NCBI GenBank assembly: GCA_018873225.1
Contig: JAEILZ010000009.1
Span: forward strand, 2,037,501-2,101,500
DNA from: [Phialemoniopsis] sp. UDSM-2020
Lineage: Eukaryota > Ascomycota > Sordariomycetes > Thyridiales > Thyridiaceae
Length of the DNA stretch: 64,000 nt
Direction of reading: 5' to 3'
In this document: positions 1 through 9,680 of the stretch, piece by piece
Layout of the letters: each line of letters starts with the position of its first letter
Numbering within the stretch: the stretch's first letter is position 1
Notes under the pieces: model-generated
Told to the model about the DNA's origin: nothing
The model's database searches: none
What the model saw: only the letters and a program-made list of their open reading frames with translations
Program-made: the position numbers and the translations under genes

Positions 1-1
1 G

Positions 2-592
2 GAAAACAACGACTTTGATCAAACTATGGCCGTTGCTTTACACTTCGTCCGAGCTCTTCGAAAGCTTCATGGCACGACGAGTCGCGACTTACCGGCCTTC
101 ACAGCTGCTGCCCAACCGCCTGAACTAGATCCTGGCACGTTACTTATCGTGTACTCGTGCTACATTCGGGTGATGGAGCTTTTCATGTCACGTCTCGAGA
201 CGATTCGAAGGATCACGGCTCACGCCATAGTTTCGCCTACTCAAGACAGTGACTCCGGCCGAGGGACCACCGAATTCACAGTACCGGCACAGGCCATTCC
301 CACTTTGATGGCTTGTTCCTGTCCTCTCGATAACTTTCCGGTTCTGCAATTGCGGATGACACTCGAGATCGTCGAGGAGATTCTCGATGTTCTTAGCGTC
401 TTGGTCACGCCGCTATTGCACAGTCAAAGTGGACAGCAGCAACAGGATGCGAGCAGCGGTATGCCATGGCCTGGGGAAGTTTTGATGCCCGAGATATCGC
501 AACAGGCTTTTCAGGCGAGGGAGGCAAAAGTCTATGAGGCGATCAGGGAGATACGGCGGGACTTGAAGACTGCTCGTCGTGCGATGATATGA
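2..592 (+). CDS. C-terminal part of a probable fungal transcription factor (5' end outside window)
   Basis: The reading frame is already open at base 2 and runs to a TGA at 590-592, so the gene enters from the left and only its last 196 residues are visible. The segment is mostly helical, with a hydrophobic stretch around LLIVYSCYIRVMELF and a C-terminal amphipathic helix rich in Arg and Glu. This pattern resembles the C-terminal half of Zn2Cys6 regulators of fungal secondary metabolism (AflR-like C-terminal region). The DNA-binding domain itself cannot be seen. The neighbouring MFS transporter and FAD monooxygenase would suit a pathway regulator. The family call is inference from composition and layout; the frame and stop are direct observations. 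Confidence 0.5.
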   Translation, partial: ENNDFDQTMAVALHFVRALRKLHGTTSRDLPAFTAAAQPPELDPGTLLIVYSCYIRVMELFMSRLETIRRITAHAIVSPTQDSDSGRGTTEFTVPAQAIPTLMACSCPLDNFPVLQLRMTLEIVEEILDVLSVLVTPLLHSQSGQQQQDASSGMPWPGEVLMPEISQQAFQAREAKVYEAIREIRRDLKTARRAMI

Positions 593-834
593 CAGCGGTA
601 AAAGTTAATACATGGCTAGGTACGGCATAGTTACCATTGCTGCTGATTGCCATTCCTTGCCGTATTCACGTAACATTCACTAGAGGAAAGAGATTGGGAA
701 ACAAGAATAGCTTTGTTTCTGTGACAAGGAGACCTGGCGAATTTGTCCCAGCTCTGAATAACTTTCTCAAGAACAGAGGAAATGTGATGAAGTGAAAGCC
801 CAATGTTGATATGAAAATTGCAACCGTTTTCTAT

Positions 835-2659
835 CTACATGACTTCAGTCTCTGGAGTCTTCAGTCCAGCTTTGAATTCTGGGTCCTCTTTCTTCTTTGT
901 ATCTTCGAGCTTGTACTCTGATTCCAGGGTAGTCTGCAACGGGATTTCGTCCTCGATAAAAACTGCCAGCAGACCAAGCACAGTGAACGCTAGGCACACA
1001 CCCCACAAAACCTTGAATGTCCCCTGGTATGCGAGGACTACCACGCTATGTAAGGGCTCACTGAGCGAAGAGATGAACTTGCTCGACACGTGGGCGTAGG
1101 AGTTGCCTCCGCTGACTCCGGTCCGGACAGTAAGGTCCTGGATGCTTGCAGCGCGTCGGATCATCTGGCTGTTGAAGACGGCAGCGGGTATGGCGACACC
1201 CCAGATTGCACCAAACGACCGGTAAAAGTTCCACGCCGAGGTCACGGCAGCCACATGAGCCTGCGGGTGTGCGGCTTGAATGGCCGGGATCATGGCGGAT
1301 AACAGAACGCCGCCGAGACCACAGACTAGCTGATACAGGATGACCTTGACCAGTGACGAGTGGCTGTTGAAGTCAATGTAAAGTCCCGTGGCTAGGGCCG
1401 TGGCAGCAAATCCAAAGAAGTGGATGGACTTATATCGGCCCGTCTTGGAGAGCATACCGCCGCCAAGGATCGCAGCTGGGATACCCACGAGGATGGTAGG
1501 GAGAAGAAGCACGCCGGACCTGGAGGGGCTGGCTAAAAGCACGGCTTGAAAGTATAGAGGAAGGAAGTATGTACGCCAGTAGATGAGCATCGCCTGCAAG
1601 AAGCTGAGCAGTAGGCCCACTGCGCTGGTCCGGTTCGACCACATGCGGGGTGGGATGGCTGGCAGTGGCGCGCACCACGGCGATGCCTCGTACAAGTGAA
1701 AGGCGGTAAGACCCGCGAAGCCGAGAATGAGAGGCAACAGAGTCTGATATGAGCTCCACGGGTAGCGCGTGTCGGCCCAAGACAGAGCAATCAAGATCGA
1801 CACCACCGACGCGCTCAGCAGGACGTTGCCAACCCAGTCTATCTGCCTCATTCTTTCCGAGAACGTGGACCGCTTGACGTACACCACTTTCAGGAAGAGG
1901 AGCTGCATGACCAATGTGACACCGCCGACGGGGAGGTTGAGCCAAAAGACCCAGCGCCAAGCGCCGCTCTGAGCAATGACACCGCCTACGGGAGGGCCCA
2001 GGGCGGTGCCGACGCCAAACACAGCAAAGACGAGCCCCATGTATTTGGACCGCTCGCGCACCGGCAGCAAGTCGGCGATGATGATTTGCGTCATACTGTT
2101 AATGCCGGCAGCACCGAGGCCCTGTATCATGCGGCCGGCGATCATCATGGCGGTCGAGTTGGCGCCTCCGCTGATGCCGCTTCCGAGGGTAAACAATGCG
2201 ACTCCTGATATTGTCGGCCAGCGTCTTCCGAAAATGTCGGCGAATTGTCCGTAGAGAGGGAGGAAGATGGTTCTGGTAGACAACGAATAGATTAGCTACT
2301 GGTTGTATTCATGGCAGGGGCGGTGATGCTGTCGACGGGTCCATAGCTCACGAGGTCAAAAGATATCCATTGAGGAACCAGACATAGTTGTCGCCAGAGT
2401 TCAGAGTGGCGGTGATCATGGGCAACGCAGTCGACGTGACGGTTGACTCGAGCGCTACGAGCAGTGTAGCGATGCAGAGAGGTGGGAAGACAGCCCAAAA
2501 CTTCCAACCCTTTGCAGCCGGTTGGTTGAAATTGAGGTCGGATGTTTCATCTTGCCCGCCGGTGTTGGTCATGTTGTCGCGTCTGTACTCGTTGGTTTGA
2601 TGAGCGGTGTTGCTGCCCCCACATGGTACCTCTGGAGCAATCGCTGTTCTGTCTGCCAT
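835..2659 (-). CDS. MFS transporter, drug:H+ antiporter-2 type (14 TM)
   Basis: Two exons, 2659-2352 and 2272-835, with a 79-bp GT-AG intron, give a 581-residue protein, the usual length for fungal 14-TM MFS exporters. Joining the exons restores the loop-2 motif A (GQFADIFGRR) directly after YLLTS. Motif B (RMIQGLGAAG) and motif C-like glycines (FGVGTALGPPVGG) follow in order, and hydrophobic segments continue to about residue 550. The N-terminus is a hydrophilic cytoplasmic tail of about 45 residues. Family members sit in the plasma membrane and export toxic compounds or secondary metabolites by proton antiport. It lies downstream of the FAD monooxygenase on the same strand, so joint work on one aromatic compound is plausible but not shown. 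Confidence 0.9.
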
Positions 2660-2708
2660 GGTAGGCAGGAAGATCTAGCACTTGAAAGTGTATGACAAGA
2701 AATGGAGA

Positions 2709-2716
2709 ATATATAT
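2709..2716 (-). promoter_or_regulatory. TATA-like element of the MFS gene
   Basis: An alternating AT octamer lies about 50 bp upstream of the MFS start codon on the minus strand. Position and sequence fit a TATA box, but no transcript start is known. Confidence 0.3.
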
Positions 2717-2964
2717 CCACATGTTCGTGTTGTTTACAAAAGCCTGAAAGAGGAGGAGCCTTGTAGACACCAATGTAGGAATGATATTTAATTTTAAACC
2801 CACTGGAGTGCTGTCTTCTCGATCATCGTGGTTGGTGTCACGGCCACCACAGTCAGACACCGAACTCAAGACCGGCTGGAAGATCTACGAATTCGGAAAT
2901 ACGGTCTTAAGTTTTCAAAATTTGTAATCGGCATCTACATTTGTAATTTTACCAAAGCTGTGTC

Positions 2965-3032
2965 TTCGGCGTTGGTGATCCTCATCCACGGCGTCTCTAC
3001 TGGACCGAGGCATGTTTAGCACCAACGCCGAA
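2965..3032. repeat. Perfect 13-bp inverted repeat in the MFS upstream region
   Basis: TTCGGCGTTGGTG at 2965-2977 is matched by its exact reverse complement at 3020-3032, leaving a 42-bp spacer. It lies in the 616-bp stretch 2660-3275 between the MFS gene and the end of the FAD monooxygenase, which otherwise shows no gene. It could be a paired regulator site or a hairpin. Confidence 0.6.
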
Positions 3033-3275
3033 ATGCTGGGGTCAGAACGAATCACAGGAATCCGTATCGCCGAATGGACCTTTCTGCTCAGAGTTCACTA
3101 GGGCACCATCAATCCCAGAGCTACATACCTTTTCGGAGAGCTGATTTCTCATGACATTAGTTACTTGATTATCATAGACCGAGTGACCTGTTCTATCTAC
3201 GGAGCTTGAACTGAGTGAAGTTGATCCCCCATGCCCTGCTCCACCTCCTAACTATCAAACAACAGACGCCAACTT

Positions 3276-4523
3276 TCACGCCTTCATCTTGACAAACAGT
3301 CTCATCACAGCAAAGAATGTCCGAAGTAGCCAAAACTTGATCCCCGTCGAGTGTATAAGACGGATGACCCACCAAGACCTATCGATCGCTTTCTGAGACC
3401 TTGGCGCGCTCTCGGCATCGAAGGCGTCTATTGCCTCGCGGATATCTGTGCATCCTGACAGCTCCTCCGCCAACTTGACAGCGTCCATAAGAGCCATGTT
3501 GGCTCCGCTTCCGGAAAAGGGGCTCATCGCGTGGTTGGCGTCGCCGATGAAAATGACGTTGGCGTGTGGGAGTTGGCGCGCGTGGTTGATGGGGGACTTT
3601 TGCATGGCATTGAAGACAGACAGCGTGATGGGTTCTGTCGCATCGACGACCTCGTTGAATGGCTCGTCAAACACCTGACCCAGTTCCCGGATCTCTCGTA
3701 TGATCTCGTCCCGGCGCTCGATAGCTTCGTCGCCGCGTATTCGCTCCCGGGGCTGATCCACTCTGTGCGTTACAGCCCAAGCTCCTGATTCGCTGTCGAT
3801 CGGAAAGTTCAAGAACCCGACTCCATCACCGCTGATGTTGATTCCCCATGCATTGTTCAAGACGTTGGGCTTGCCTGAGGGAAACCTCGAGGTCCCTTGG
3901 AAGCACCTAGCACCGGCGAACTGGAGCTCGTCGTCGGGCAACAGAGATGTGCGAATCTTGCTGTTCGCGCCGTCTGCGGCAATGAGCAGATCGCACAAAT
4001 CGACTGAGCCATCACTAAGCCCAACCTCAATCTTCCCATCCTCCCGAGTTCGTACCCATTCGCACCCCGTCTCCCAGTGAACAGGGGTTTTCTCTGGGAG
4101 GCCGTCGACGAGGACCTGCCGCAGCATATACCGGACGAACCGTACCCCGTGGGCAGGCATACCGTCAGGAGCAGGTGCAGGGGAGGGAAACTTCAGCAGC
4201 TGCCGCCAGTCCTTCGTCCAGAAGGTCGGTGGCTGTCGCGACCCATCTGTACCGGTGGTGCATGACTGCATGGCGGCATCGAGCAGGCCGATACTCCGCA
4301 AAGCAGAGAGCCCCGAGTCGGTCCTAATACCCATCGTGTAGCCCTCTCGGCCACGGTCCAGCGCCTTGGCAGACCGCTCGTACACGACCACATCCGGCTT
4401 GGGGTGTTCCTCGGGCCAGATGACGTCTATCGCGCGGGTGAAAGCCAGGCCAGCGAGGCCAGCTCCCATCACGACGATGCGCTTCTGTGCGAGCACATGT
4501 TTCTGAGCGGGTTGGGACGACAT
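3276..4523 (-). CDS. FAD-dependent aromatic monooxygenase (salicylate hydroxylase-like)
   Basis: A single exon of 415 residues. The start is the ATG at 4523, which sits in a CCACC Kozak context; the open frame extends further upstream but without family-like sequence. The N-terminal Rossmann fold shows the dinucleotide motif VVMGAGLAGLAF at about residues 17-28, followed by an acidic residue at the end of beta-2 (VVVYERS). The GD motif near residue 330 (GDANHAMSPFSGSGAN) binds FAD ribityl and is typical of class A flavoprotein hydroxylases. Such enzymes hydroxylate aromatic or polyketide substrates using NAD(P)H and O2. A C-terminal hydrophobic stretch is visible. The substrate is unknown; salicylate, other phenols or a polyketide are all possible. 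Confidence 0.85.
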   Translation of the reverse strand: MSSQPAQKHVLAQKRIVVMGAGLAGLAFTRAIDVIWPEEHPKPDVVVYERSAKALDRGREGYTMGIRTDSGLSALRSIGLLDAAMQSCTTGTDGSRQPPTFWTKDWRQLLKFPSPAPAPDGMPAHGVRFVRYMLRQVLVDGLPEKTPVHWETGCEWVRTREDGKIEVGLSDGSVDLCDLLIAADGANSKIRTSLLPDDELQFAGARCFQGTSRFPSGKPNVLNNAWGINISGDGVGFLNFPIDSESGAWAVTHRVDQPRERIRGDEAIERRDEIIREIRELGQVFDEPFNEVVDATEPITLSVFNAMQKSPINHARQLPHANVIFIGDANHAMSPFSGSGANMALMDAVKLAEELSGCTDIREAIDAFDAESAPRSQKAIDRSWWVIRLIHSTGIKFWLLRTFFAVMRLFVKMKA

Positions 4524-4803
4524 GGTGGAAGTCAATGAGATGCCAAGACCAGGCTGACAATCTGATCTCCGTTGGAAACGCCAAGTTTTTAAAGGTTGGG
4601 GATGCCTATCTCGGGGCGTCCTAAGTACCGGCACTTGACCATTTGCGCCGTTGCTCGGGGCCGAAACCACGCGAAATACGGCGCCGCGCTAATTCGATGA
4701 CGTGCACCATTCCGCCAGTCAGGCAACAACAAGGAAAGCAACGCTGGCTCAGACAAGCAAAGGACGAATCAAATGTTCGTGCCATCTTTCGAATTGTTTG
4801 ATG

Positions 4804-5941
4804 TCAGGTTCTAGCAGGGCCAGCAGATCGGAGGCATGCCTCGCAGGCTGCACTTATGCTCGCTGAGCCTCCTAAGTCGCCGCTCACAAATACGACAAGC
4901 ACCGCTGCATATCTATTGCTTATTAGCATTGCAAATGACAGATCTGCTGCTTGCGACCATATGCAGCTATCGAGATTACACTCACGCTGCTGTTGATGCC
5001 AAAATCTCAACCCGTCGAGCTGTAGTGATCAGGCCAATGCTAGTAGCGAAGGCGATGGTAAAAGCAGCTATCATGACCAATTTTGTTACCTCGTGCTTCA
5101 CAAAATGCAAGCCAATCATGGAGCTAATGAAGAAAACAGCTGCTGTGAGGATGGTGATGGCATTGACGGCTCTGGATATCATGTGCTCCTCGAAGCGTCC
5201 GACGACTTCTGCGTTCTTACTGAATACCGCTTTCTGCCACCGTGTGTCAATAGAAGAGCGCTCATATTAAACCCTTTCACATGGTTGCTTACACTCGGCG
5301 CCCAATGCTGTCGAAGGAACTGGGATAAAGGGTCCCTCTCCGCGGGAGGCTTCAATGTCACCAAGTCCTTGTCGTCTTCGAGGAAGCAGGCCGCTCTCCC
5401 GTCGAGCTTGGGCCAGACACTTCCCTCACTACTGTGGTGCATCATCAAGTACCGGCAGACGTCTAGAACCCTTTGCTCTGGCTGCCGAAGGCTCGCTACC
5501 TGACTTTGTAGGATGAGTGCTTCTTCTGAGCAGGCGGTTAATCCACAGTCAATTATGAATGGCATGTGATTTTGGGATATACCCACGGTATGCTTTCGTT
5601 GCCCTCCGTAACTTGTAAATTAGATCCATTTTCTCTTTTACCTCGGAGCGACAACCCACATCTTGGGCCGCTTCCTGAACAAACGTCTCCCACCATCTGA
5701 ATACGCGCGACAGCGACGGATCCTTTGCGGCGGCTCCATCTAGATGCCCGAGGCGAGCTTCTAGCTCTAGCATCTCACATTGTAAGTAGAGCAAATTTTG
5801 TACGCCGAGCTCGTCGAACTTTCGAAATACCAGTGTTTCGTTGTCCGTGTCGGCCGCAAAGCGACGTGCTACGGATGAGACCCCATCCATTGTGCTGGTC
5901 CTAACCTCTTGACTTCTGGCGAGAGCTTCTAGATCGGCCAT
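4804..5941 (-). CDS. DUF6594 family membrane protein
   Basis: Four exons (5941-5587, 5525-5293, 5233-4986, 4912-4804) separated by introns of 61, 59 and 73 bp give 314 residues. All three joins keep the frame and restore family-like sequence: AYQEALILQSQ, then RFEEHMISRAV, then STAAYAAVLVVFVSG. The N-terminal half is soluble and helical (FDELGVQNLLYLQCEMLELE); the C-terminal third carries three hydrophobic segments ending in the family's ARRVEI...TAAYAAVLVVF block. DUF6594 proteins are common in fungal accessory regions, and their function is unknown to me. It is head-to-head with the retropepsin-like gene, sharing a 445-bp upstream region. Confidence 0.8.
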
Positions 5942-6386
5942 CGTCACATTTATGTCAAGTTAGTCGGCATCGTCCTCTGACAGCTCACTGGGAAATGATG
6001 AATTTTGTCTCCTCATCCCTCCGCATGTGCAAGGCAGAAATCATTATCGTCCTTATGCACGAACGAAAAGTCTTTGCAGCCCCACCGCACTGGCGACCAA
6101 TAGACGAAGGTTCCTTCTGTGTCACCCGAATACACAGCCACCGCCCAGGACATTTCTGCCTGACTCTGAACCAGGGTCAGTCGTCCAGTAAGAGGTTGGG
6201 CCTTCTGCCGTATATTTGGGTACAAAACGGTCACACTACTCATGACTCGAGGGTTTGGCTTGCCCTTCCGGTTAGCCTTTTCCATTCGCGAAACAAACAC
6301 GCCCCGTACTTATGTCGAGTCCTCTGCCTCCACCAAAAGATCGATGCTTGCATTTTTTTGCTATATCAGTGTCTTCATGAGGGAGT
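5942..6386. other. Shared divergent upstream region
   Basis: 445 bp between the start of the DUF6594 gene and the start of the retropepsin-like gene. No coding sequence, RNA gene or clear repeat is seen; it must hold both promoters. Confidence 0.5.
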
Positions 6387-7961
6387 ATGGATCCTATTTC
6401 GGCTTTAGAGGTGGCAGGGTCTGTCATACAGCTTGTGAACTTCATTCCGACAGTCCTACGGGCTTTGCCCACCAGACGTAAGGCAGTTCCCTCAGTGCAC
6501 GATGAGGAGAAACTGCTCGGTACTGAACACAGTCGGAACTTTCTCGCCAAGGAACAATTCAAAGTAGCTACTACTAAAGGAATTCGACATCACAAGTTCT
6601 CTTTTGCAGGGCCCGCCAAACTGGGCTTTATCAGCGGTGAGGCGAACGGCAAGCATCTTGAGACGTTTGTGGACACCGGCGCTAGTCTCAACATTATCTC
6701 GTCTGATACCGTTCGATCACTCGGTTTGACACCAAAAGCAGACACGGAGGCTCAAGTCACGCTTGCGAATGGCAAAAGAATAGCACTTGAAGGCACGGTC
6801 GAGTTGACATGGAGATTTGATGGCGACTCAGCGCTACGAAGTCTTACTTGCGGCGTCCTCCCGGTGTGCGCTCACTCTCTAGTCTTGGGCGCCAAGTTTC
6901 TCCGCCTTACTGAGACTCTGTCGACATTCAAACACAGAATCAAGAGGCTAACCTCTGGTCGCTCATGCTCGGGGCGGCTTGCAGTCAATTTCTTTGGCCC
7001 AGAAGATGCCGAAAGCTGCTCGCTACGAGGCTACCTGAATGGTATCCCCGCCAAAGCGGTCCCGGATTCTGGTTCTGAATGCTGTCTCATGTCGGCCGCG
7101 TACGCGCGAAAGCATAGGATCAAAATGAATTCATGCCCCAATTCCCGATATGAGCTCCAGTTCCTCGACGGATCGATTGCCACCACATCCGGAATTGCCA
7201 GCGCAACGTGGACATTTGGGGTCTATGGCACCTCAACACGGTGTGACTTTCTCATTCTCGAAGACCTTCCTGTCGACATACTCTTCAGCAATGACTTCAT
7301 CGAGAAGTTCGATGTCTTCCGCCAGCACGAGGATACAGCACTTGTCGAGAGCGATTCTCTATACAGCCTACCAAATTCCTTGACATTGCTCAGACAGCTG
7401 GAAGTATCTTTGAGCGACTTGGCGGGAGAAGCCCTGACAGACCGTAAGTTCTACTGAGAATGTAGTGGTGCAAGGATAATGAGCTTTGTGCGGGATGATG
7501 AGTTAACATTCTGTTTGAAGTCGAGCCACCCAGCCTACTAAATGCCTTTGGCGTGACACTGCTCAGACAGCTGGATGTACCTTTGAGTAACTTGGTGGAA
7601 GAAGCCCAAACAGACCGTAAGTTCTATCTGAAAATGTAGTGGCCGAAGGACTATTCGCTTTGTGCGGAAAAATGAGTTAACATTTCGTTTGGAAGTCGAG
7701 TCACCGAATCCGTTTAGCGAAGAGATGGTATTGAGAGAGGGTGCCCGTCAGAATATGATCCAGCAGCGAATTGCCTTGCTAGTTGGTTCTCAGAAAGAGT
7801 TGGCGGAAAATATTGAGCGGGAGCGTCAGCTTGAATGGCGGAGACGAAAGCTGATGCACGAAGCAAATCCGCAAAGACCCCCATTACCACAAGCATTCGA
7901 AGTGAACAGAAAAGTTGGAACTCGCAGGCGTTGGCTGTTTTTTGGTCGGAGTTCGGCGTAA
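6387..7961 (+). CDS. Protein with two tandem retropepsin-like domains and a death-domain-like N-terminus
   Basis: Three exons (6387-7443, 7521-7616, 7696-7961) with introns of 77 and 79 bp give 472 residues. The N-terminus (MDPISALEVAGSVIQLVNF) matches the first helix of HeLo-like/NACHT-N domains in fungal NLRs, but only about 30 residues are present. Around residues 90-200 is an aspartic-protease half: VDTGASLNIIS, then LVLGAKFL. Around 215-330 is a second half: PDSGSECCLMS, then VDILFSNDF. Both keep D-S/T-G-A/S plus the later hydrophobic-Gly/Ser turn of retropepsins, so one chain may form both lobes of the active site. The C-terminus is charged, coiled-coil-like (RERQLEWRRRKL) and ends in basic residues. 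Exon 2 with its intron is a recent duplication. A 55-bp optional intron could start at 6478. Function unknown; the protease folds may be transposon-derived. Confidence 0.7.
7364..7706 (+). repeat. Tandem duplication of an exon end plus its intron
   Basis: Two adjacent units of about 170 bp (roughly 7364-7530 and 7531-7706) are about 80% alike by eye. Each contains the end of an exon (CTCAGACAGCTGGA ... ACAGACC), the same donor GTAAGTTCTA, the same branch region GAGTTAACATT and an acceptor ending GAAG before TCGAG. The spliced protein therefore carries a repeated block LLRQLxVxLSxL.xEA.TDLE.P. Confidence 0.85.
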
Positions 7962-8055
7962 TATGGCGTTGTGAAGGTTGGCTTTAGCTGATATGTATGT
8001 ACACGACAAGAAAGGAGATGACATATCTTCTGGGAATCCGAAGATTATCTTGTGA

Positions 8056-9015
8056 TCACCTTCTCGCCCGTTCCTGGGCCTGCGGAAAGAGTGCCCAGCC
8101 ATTGTGCCCTATCGTGTTCAGAGCAAGACCGTTCTGTCTCTCGAAGCTCAGCACATCTTCCCTGTTCTTCTCCATTGTTTCATTCGTAAAGCACGGAACT
8201 CCACAATCGCTACCGTAGATACACCCCCTGGCGCCACACATGCGGAACGCCGGCTCTAACCTAGTCTTAGCCGTCGCTGCAGTGTCGACATACAACGTCG
8301 ATAGCTGGTCTTTCAATTCTGCGTGTGCCACATTATTCGAGTTGGGTACCCATGTGGCAGTGCCCAGGAGTGCCAGGCGGCCAGACAGCGCCGGCAAAGC
8401 TCCTCCACAGTGGGCCAGAACGAACTTCACGTTCGGGAAACGCGTCATTACTCTGTTATAGAGCATGTCGACGACTGTTCGGGCTGTGTCGAAGGCGACC
8501 TCGATGACTGGGCTGGGTCTGCCCATGCTTGGCCCGGTCGCTGTACTGGGATGGATGTGCACAATGGCTTTGCGGTCGTTGAGCTCCCTCCACACCGGGT
8601 CGAGACGCTTGTCTCCGAGGTAGACACCATCGCGTACGGTGGTCGTTGCGTAGCCGTCAGGCGGTATTTTGAACTTGGACGTCCGTGAGATCTCCTCAAG
8701 GCAGGCCTCCGGCTTGTCTGTCGGTAGTGCAGCCAGTAGGCCGAAACGGGTAGGGTACTTCTGCACCAGCTCGTGTCCGTAGTCGTTGGTCTTTCTCAGC
8801 TCCTCGAGATCAAGCGGGAGGCAGGACAGCATCTGCATCTGGATGTTGGCGGAGTCCATGTATTCAAGGACCTCGTTGACATTCCACATGATTGGCCCGT
8901 CGACCATAAAGCAGGCTTGGTGGTAGTAGGGGATGCGCTTCTCGGCCTCATCGCGTGTGATGGGGAGCGCAAAGTGGGCGTGGATGTCCACCCATCCTGC
9001 TGTGGTGGCAGGCAT
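8056..9015 (-). CDS. Amidohydrolase-2 (ACMSD / 6-methylsalicylate decarboxylase-like) enzyme
   Basis: A single exon of 319 residues starting at the ATG at 9015; upstream in-frame sequence begins only with a GTG. The TIM-barrel metal-binding residues are visible: the HxH pair in VDIHAHFALP near residue 10, His in IVHIHPST, His in VLAHCGGALP and the Asp of YGSDCGVP. This order is that of the amidohydrolase-2 family, which includes ACMSD, gamma-resorcylate decarboxylase and fungal 6-methylsalicylate decarboxylases. Members usually decarboxylate aromatic or muconate-type acids with a catalytic metal in the cytosol. The FAD monooxygenase 4 kb away supports an aromatic-acid route, but nothing fixes the substrate. 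It is divergent from the amidase gene. Confidence 0.85.
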   Translation of the reverse strand: MPATTAGWVDIHAHFALPITRDEAEKRIPYYHQACFMVDGPIMWNVNEVLEYMDSANIQMQMLSCLPLDLEELRKTNDYGHELVQKYPTRFGLLAALPTDKPEACLEEISRTSKFKIPPDGYATTTVRDGVYLGDKRLDPVWRELNDRKAIVHIHPSTATGPSMGRPSPVIEVAFDTARTVVDMLYNRVMTRFPNVKFVLAHCGGALPALSGRLALLGTATWVPNSNNVAHAELKDQLSTLYVDTAATAKTRLEPAFRMCGARGCIYGSDCGVPCFTNETMEKNREDVLSFERQNGLALNTIGHNGWALFPQAQERARR

Positions 9016-9680
9016 CTCGGACGGATTTTCTGGGTAAGTGGTGTGAGGAATGGCTTCTTTATTCCGCACTCCGTTTCGAAAGGCCTTGCTCTTCTCTCTT
9101 ATCTTAACGTCGTCCGGCGTGTAATTTATTGTTGTGCCGCTTTGTCACCCGTTGCCCCGACTCCGCTCCCGCTTCATGCAGGTCTCGCCGATATTTTCAA
9201 CTCAGCTCGGCTAGGTTCAAGGACTGCGCAAGACTTTCCCGAATCCTGAACGATTCCAGCTCTGTTGTCTTACCGATGTTCGAAGTGAGGTCATCTCAAT
9301 GTACATTCGAGGGTGGATATGACCTGACATGCCGGATTTAAGCCTACCTAAGCCCGACTTCTCTTCACCACCACCGAGACTTAGACAGTGAACTCTTGGG
9401 CACGGAATCACGAACTTTGAAATCATAGATATAATCGAGGGATAAAGTTTTCCCTCTGCTTACATGATAGACATTGATCTGGTTTGTGTTGGATCGTATC
9501 TCGTATAGTGTCCGAAATGGAAAATGCTTCCACTCACGCTGAAGAGTTGTTTCATTTCGTGCTGAGATATAAAAGGCAGTTGATGTATTCATGGATTATG
9601 ATGCTAACCTCTACTTCCTATTCGACGTACATGTATCAAGCTGTTCGTGGTTCTGACTTGTAATTTACTTGCTTGTTGCG
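9016..9680. other. Divergent upstream region of amidohydrolase and amidase
   Basis: 665 bp without a supported gene between two divergently transcribed enzymes. No RNA gene or strong repeat is seen. Confidence 0.4.
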
